Below, piece after piece: positions 34,806 to 38,138 of a stretch of DNA of 38,138 nucleotides. Source of the stretch: Bacteroidales bacterium (lineage in GTDB: Bacteria > Bacteroidota > Bacteroidia > Bacteroidales > WRLA01); assembly GCA_031254805.1 (NCBI GenBank), contig JAIRTP010000107.1, positions 1 through 38,138 on the forward strand, in the 5' to 3' direction. Numbering within the stretch: the stretch's first letter is position 1; each line of letters starts with the position of its first letter. Both the position numbers and the translations under genes were made by a program. The notes below the pieces were generated by a model, which saw only the letters and a program-made list of their open reading frames with translations, ran no database searches and was not told where the DNA came from.

Positions 34806-36080
34806 ATGTATATGGGAAAAATTAAAATTGGCGTTATCGGATTAGGATACGTAGGGTTGCCTATAGCGCGTCTTTTTTCAACAAAATACAAAACAATAGG
34901 ATATGATATTAATGAAAAAAGAGTCGTCAAATTGAATCAAGGTATTGACGATACTTTAGAGGTTGGTAATGCATTGTTGAAAGAGGCTGTTGAAAGTGGA
35001 AACTTTATCTGTTCAAGTAATTTAAACGATATAAAAGATTGTAACTATTATATCGTAACGGCGCCTACGCCGGTAGATGAAAATAATAATCCTGATTTTA
35101 TGCCATTGCTCAAAGCAAGCGAAACGGTTGGAAAGGTGATTTCAAACGGCGATATCGTGATCTATGAATCAACTGTATATCCGGGAGCGACAGAGGAAGA
35201 GTGCATTCCTGTTATAGAAAAAAAATCAGGATTGAGATATAATATTGATTTTTTTGCGGGATATAGTCCAGAACGAATAAATCCGGGCGATAAAGAACAT
35301 ACCATAGAAAAAATCAAGAAAGTAACATCCGGTTCTACGCCTGAAATTGGAAAATTAGTGGATGCGCTTTATGCTTCGGTCATTACTGCAGGAACACATT
35401 TGGCTCCGAATATCAAAGTGGCGGAAGCGGCAAAAGTTATAGAAAATTCTCAAAGAGATATAAATATTGCTTTTGTGAACGAACTCTCGAAGATTTTCAA
35501 TAAAATGAATATAGATACCTACGATGTCTTAGCCGCGGCTGGAACAAAATGGAATTTTTTAAATTTCAAACCGGGACTTGTCGGCGGTCATTGCATCGGC
35601 GTTGATCCTTATTATTTAGCGCAACGCGCTCAACGGTTCGGTTATCACCCTGAAATTATTCTTGCCGGACGAAAACTTAACGACGGAATGGGAGAACATG
35701 TGGCTTCTCAAGTTATAAAATTGATGCTCAAGAAAAATATTCCGGTAATTAATTCCGGTATTTTAATTTTGGGGATTACATTTAAAGAAAATTGTCCGGA
35801 TGTACGCAATACCAAAGTAGTCGATATTGTTAAAACTTTACATGAATATAATGTAAATGTAGATGTTTGCGATCCTTGGGCTAATCCGGAAGAGGTGAAG
35901 GAAGAATATGATTTGGAGATAAATACATGCATCCCTGATAAAAAATATGACGCCGTCATTCTTGCCGTCGCACACAACGAATATAAAGAATTAGATATAC
36001 GTCAATTCAGAAAAGAGAAATCTATCGTTTATGATGTAAAAGGACTTTTGGATAGAGAGTTGGTTGACGGAAGGTTATAA
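34806..36080 (+). CDS. Nucleotide-sugar dehydrogenase (UDP-HexNAc 6-dehydrogenase type, TviB/WbpO-like)
   Basis: This 424-residue NAD-dependent dehydrogenase oxidises the C6 of a UDP-N-acetylhexosamine to a uronic acid for surface polysaccharide. The N-terminal Rossmann motif [17 protein letters not shown] is followed by the central [13 protein letters not shown] and the catalytic cysteine in [14 protein letters not shown] (Cys263). The C-terminal UDP-binding domain includes [16 protein letters not shown]. These features fit the TviB/WbpO/VipA branch rather than UDP-glucose dehydrogenase. ATG codons at 34806 and 34812 are both possible. The epimerase follows directly, as in Vi-type loci. Confidence 0.92.
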   Translation: MYMGKIKIGVIGLGYVGLPIARLFSTKYKTIGYDINEKRVVKLNQGIDDTLEVGNALLKEAVESGNFICSSNLNDIKDCNYYIVTAPTPVDENNNPDFMPLLKASETVGKVISNGDIVIYESTVYPGATEEECIPVIEKKSGLRYNIDFFAGYSPERINPGDKEHTIEKIKKVTSGSTPEIGKLVDALYASVITAGTHLAPNIKVAEAAKVIENSQRDINIAFVNELSKIFNKMNIDTYDVLAAAGTKWNFLNFKPGLVGGHCIGVDPYYLAQRAQRFGYHPEIILAGRKLNDGMGEHVASQVIKLMLKKNIPVINSGILILGITFKENCPDVRNTKVVDIVKTLHEYNVNVDVCDPWANPEEVKEEYDLEINTCIPDKKYDAVILAVAHNEYKELDIRQFRKEKSIVYDVKGLLDRELVDGRL

Positions 36081-36103
36081 TATTGCCGACTTCATTTATT
36101 GAT

Positions 36104-37120
36104 ATGGTGGAAAATAAGAAAAAAGGCGGTGAAATTTGCAGACTGATTAGTGGTCAAAGGATTCTTGTGACAGGCGGCGCGGGATTTATAGGGTCTAATC
36201 TTTGTGAAACGCTTTTAGAATCAGACAATCAAGTTGCATGTTTAGATAATTTTTTCACCGGTAAACGTGAAAATATTGAGGATTTTTTCTCTAACCCTAA
36301 CTTTACATTGATAGAAGGGGATATTCGCGATTTTGATATTTGTAAAAAAGCGGTTGAAAATGTTGATTATGTCTTGCATGAAGCCGCTTTAGGGTCTGTT
36401 CCGCGCTCTATACAAGATCCTATTACGACCAACGAGGTTAATATCTCCGGATTTTTGAATATGCTTGTCGCTGCGCGCGATGCGCAAGTGAAACGCTTTG
36501 TTTATGCCGCCAGTTCATCAACTTATGGCGATTCCGCCGCTCTTCCCAAAGTAGAAGATGTTATTGGCAAACCGCTTTCGCCTTATGCCATTACTAAATA
36601 TGTCAATGAGTTGTATGCCGACGTTTTTACGCGTACTTACGGCATGGAAACGATCGGATTGCGTTATTTTAATGTTTTCGGCCGTCGGCAAGATCCTGAT
36701 GGAGTTTATGCCGCCGTTATTCCTCTGTTTGTAAAACTTTTGATCAATCATGAAAGCCTTGTGATAAACGGCGACGGCGAATATTCCCGCGATTTTACTT
36801 ATATCGATAATGTCATTCAAATGAACCTGCTGGCTATGATAACCGATAATCCTAATGCAATCAATCAGGTTTATAACACAGCTTACGGAGAACGAACTAC
36901 TTTAAATCAATTAGCTGAATATTTGAAAGAATTTTTATCTAAATATGATCCTGAAATTGCAAAAGTAACGATTAAACATGGATCATATAGAGCCGGCGAT
37001 ATTCCACATTCTTTGGCAAATATCGAAAAAGCTAAAAAACGTTTAAATTATAATCCGCAATATTCGATAAAAGAGGGATTGAGAGAAGCCGTGGAGTGGT
37101 ATTGGAAAAATTTGAGGTAG
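36104..37120 (+). CDS. NAD-dependent epimerase, UDP-GlcNAc 4-epimerase type (TviC/WbpP-like)
   Basis: This 338-residue short-chain dehydrogenase/reductase has the NAD-binding GGAGFIG at residues 24-30, the catalytic ASSSTYG and YAITK (Tyr161, Lys165), and the segment [16 protein letters not shown] typical of UDP-HexNAc epimerases such as WbpP and TviC. It would provide UDP-GalNAc from UDP-GlcNAc. The ATG at 36104 is preferred over a TTG at 36083, which adds only seven residues. It starts 23 nt after the dehydrogenase stop, and together the two give a UDP-HexNAc uronic acid route. Confidence 0.92.
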   Translation: MVENKKKGGEICRLISGQRILVTGGAGFIGSNLCETLLESDNQVACLDNFFTGKRENIEDFFSNPNFTLIEGDIRDFDICKKAVENVDYVLHEAALGSVPRSIQDPITTNEVNISGFLNMLVAARDAQVKRFVYAASSSTYGDSAALPKVEDVIGKPLSPYAITKYVNELYADVFTRTYGMETIGLRYFNVFGRRQDPDGVYAAVIPLFVKLLINHESLVINGDGEYSRDFTYIDNVIQMNLLAMITDNPNAINQVYNTAYGERTTLNQLAEYLKEFLSKYDPEIAKVTIKHGSYRAGDIPHSLANIEKAKKRLNYNPQYSIKEGLREAVEWYWKNLR

Positions 37121-37132
37121 CCAAGGAGCAAT

Positions 37133-37151
37133 AAAATAAATGTGTTATTTT
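37133..37151 (+). terminator. AT-rich hairpin after the epimerase
   Basis: Arms AAAATAA and TTATTTT surround a 5-nt loop, 13 nt after the epimerase stop. The stem has no GC pairs, so termination would be weak. The remaining bases up to 37342 hold no supported gene. A GTG-started + frame (37188-37391) overlaps the opposite gene and is rejected. Confidence 0.3.
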
Positions 37152-37342
37152 GTACTGCTGTTTTTAACTTTAAAAGAATAATAAATAGTGGGAAGAAAAC
37201 CTTTCGCATATGTTTTCATGACTTTATCGATTCTCCTGATTTTATCGGTTTATAGACGACTCTTGTCAGATTATCTGCAAGCAAGACGAGCGGCGTTCCA
37301 CCGCATCATGTCGGCGAGTAAAGGGAAAGGATTTTGCCACAA

Positions 37343-38138
37343 TTATATATTGAGATTGCACAAATTATTTCGCCCGAAAACTAACTCATAGTTTGAAATT
37401 GGAGGACATAACAAATTATAAATACATTCGTTACATGGCGCCACTTTATATTTACTTTTTAACCATATAGAATTTTCATCAGTAATTAAATTATATATTA
37501 AATGTTTCAGATTCAGGTCGTCAATATTGCATACAGGAAGTAAATTAATATTGGAATAAACGTTTTCTTGTATATCAATAAATATTTTTCCAAAGAAAGT
37601 AGGATTTGATATTTTTTTTGCAATTAAATCAAATAGGGATTCTTTAACTGATAAACAGTCTTCTTCAGAAACAAACACATTCTTTTTAAAAAAAACATAA
37701 TTATTTCCATTAAAATATGGTCTGAAAATATAATTTTTCAGTTTGAACTTATTGATGATAATCTCCGCTTCTTCCATTTGCTTATAAGTTTCTACAATGA
37801 ATACTACTTGAATTCTTTCTTGTTCAATCACAGACTCCCATAATTTAAAATGCTTCTCATCGTAAGGAAAATCAACTAAAATAATTTTGGTATCATATTC
37901 ATTAATTAAAGAAATCATTTGTTGTGAATATCCTTCAATCCAATCTTTATAATAAAAATAATAGAAGATATTATATGTGGTTCTATTTAAATAATTTATA
38001 AGTGATTCCATTTGTGAATATTTAAAAATATTTCCGCCTAGGATATTGATATTGACCTTGTTTTTTTCTATTTCTTTAATGATTTTCTCAATTTTAGATA
38101 AAAGCAATTCCCTTTTTTTCGATTCGTATATTGGAAAT
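37343..38138 (-). CDS. Pseudo-radical-SAM protein, GG-Bacteroidales peptide system (partial)
   Basis: The C-terminal part of a protein runs off the right edge. The frame continues without a stop to 38138 (FPIYESKKREL precedes the TTG at 38107, which is therefore not the start). At least 264 residues are visible. The C terminus has the SPASM-like Cys pattern PCNECIYNLLCPPISNYE, then FGRNNLC. I recall this as typical of the TIGR04150-type pseudo-rSAM protein that accompanies a radical-SAM maturase and a GG-motif precursor peptide in Bacteroidales. The radical-SAM CxxxCxxC part is not in the visible portion. The function is thought to be in peptide (RiPP) maturation or recognition. The maturase, precursor and transporter would lie beyond the window. 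It is convergent with the polysaccharide genes. Confidence 0.75.
   Translation of the reverse strand, partial: FPIYESKKRELLLSKIEKIIKEIEKNKVNINILGGNIFKYSQMESLINYLNRTTYNIFYYFYYKDWIEGYSQQMISLINEYDTKIILVDFPYDEKHFKLWESVIEQERIQVVFIVETYKQMEEAEIIINKFKLKNYIFRPYFNGNNYVFFKKNVFVSEEDCLSVKESLFDLIAKKISNPTFFGKIFIDIQENVYSNINLLPVCNIDDLNLKHLIYNLITDENSIWLKSKYKVAPCNECIYNLLCPPISNYELVFGRNNLCNLNI

Noticed and set aside
37188-37391. 67-codon + frame with GTG start after the epimerase
   Set aside because: It overlaps the well-supported C terminus of the pseudo-rSAM gene on the opposite strand by about 50 nt and has no family match.

Overview
The window looks like a chromosomal segment of an AT-rich member of the Bacteroidales (phylum Bacteroidota). 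Evidence for this is a single-chain PurL, an ATP-type PckA, an ExbB/4-TM protein/ExbD/ExbD cluster, lipoproteins and small outer-membrane barrels, A-rich sequence instead of Shine-Dalgarno sites before most genes, a thiS-tenI-thiE-thiG-thiC-thiH cluster, a C-terminal signature of the 'GG-Bacteroidales' pseudo-radical-SAM family, and the repeated Bacteroidetes -7 promoter element TAnnTTTG ahead of many genes. The exact genus cannot be told from the sequence.

Layout, left to right. 1-725 holds a small lipoprotein gene broken by a one-base frameshift. 725-4435 is purL (-). 4586-6450 is a + strand pair, an outer-membrane barrel and an S41-type protease lipoprotein. 6839-10222 (-) encodes GatD and GatE, the archaeal-type glutamyl-tRNA(Gln) amidotransferase, which is the most unexpected content here. 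10584-13066 (+) is a lipoprotein plus barrel pair. 13301-16055 (+) holds pckA and fbaA (gluconeogenesis/glycolysis), ending in a strong terminator. 16135-18583 (-) is rbfA, a methyltransferase and a LolC/E-type permease. 18657-21020 (-) is the proton-channel cluster exbB, 4-TM protein, exbD, exbD. A tRNA-Ser(GGA) and ansA follow. 22.3-23.35 kb is a decayed patch with an IS5-type transposase remnant and a perfect 16-bp hairpin. 23349-26219 (-) is tldD/tldE, with a twin-arginine signal on TldD only.

26508-34290 (-) is a thiamine locus led by a TPP riboswitch: thiD, a possible 42-codon ORF, thiS, tenI-like, thiE, thiG, a DUF3089 lipoprotein hydrolase, thiC, thiH. thiF is not present in the window. 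From 34.5 kb the direction flips to +, with a long leader followed by UDP-HexNAc dehydrogenase and epimerase genes, which look like the start of a surface-polysaccharide locus. The right edge cuts through a pseudo-radical-SAM gene of a peptide natural-product (RiPP-like) system.

How the genes fit together. PurL, PckA, FbaA, RbfA and the thiamine genes are housekeeping. The accessory or surprising parts are the GatDE pair, the two lipoprotein/barrel pairs, the exported TldD, the hydrolase inside the thiamine locus, and the polysaccharide/RiPP boundary at the right end. All database-dependent statements are recalled family knowledge and no search was run.
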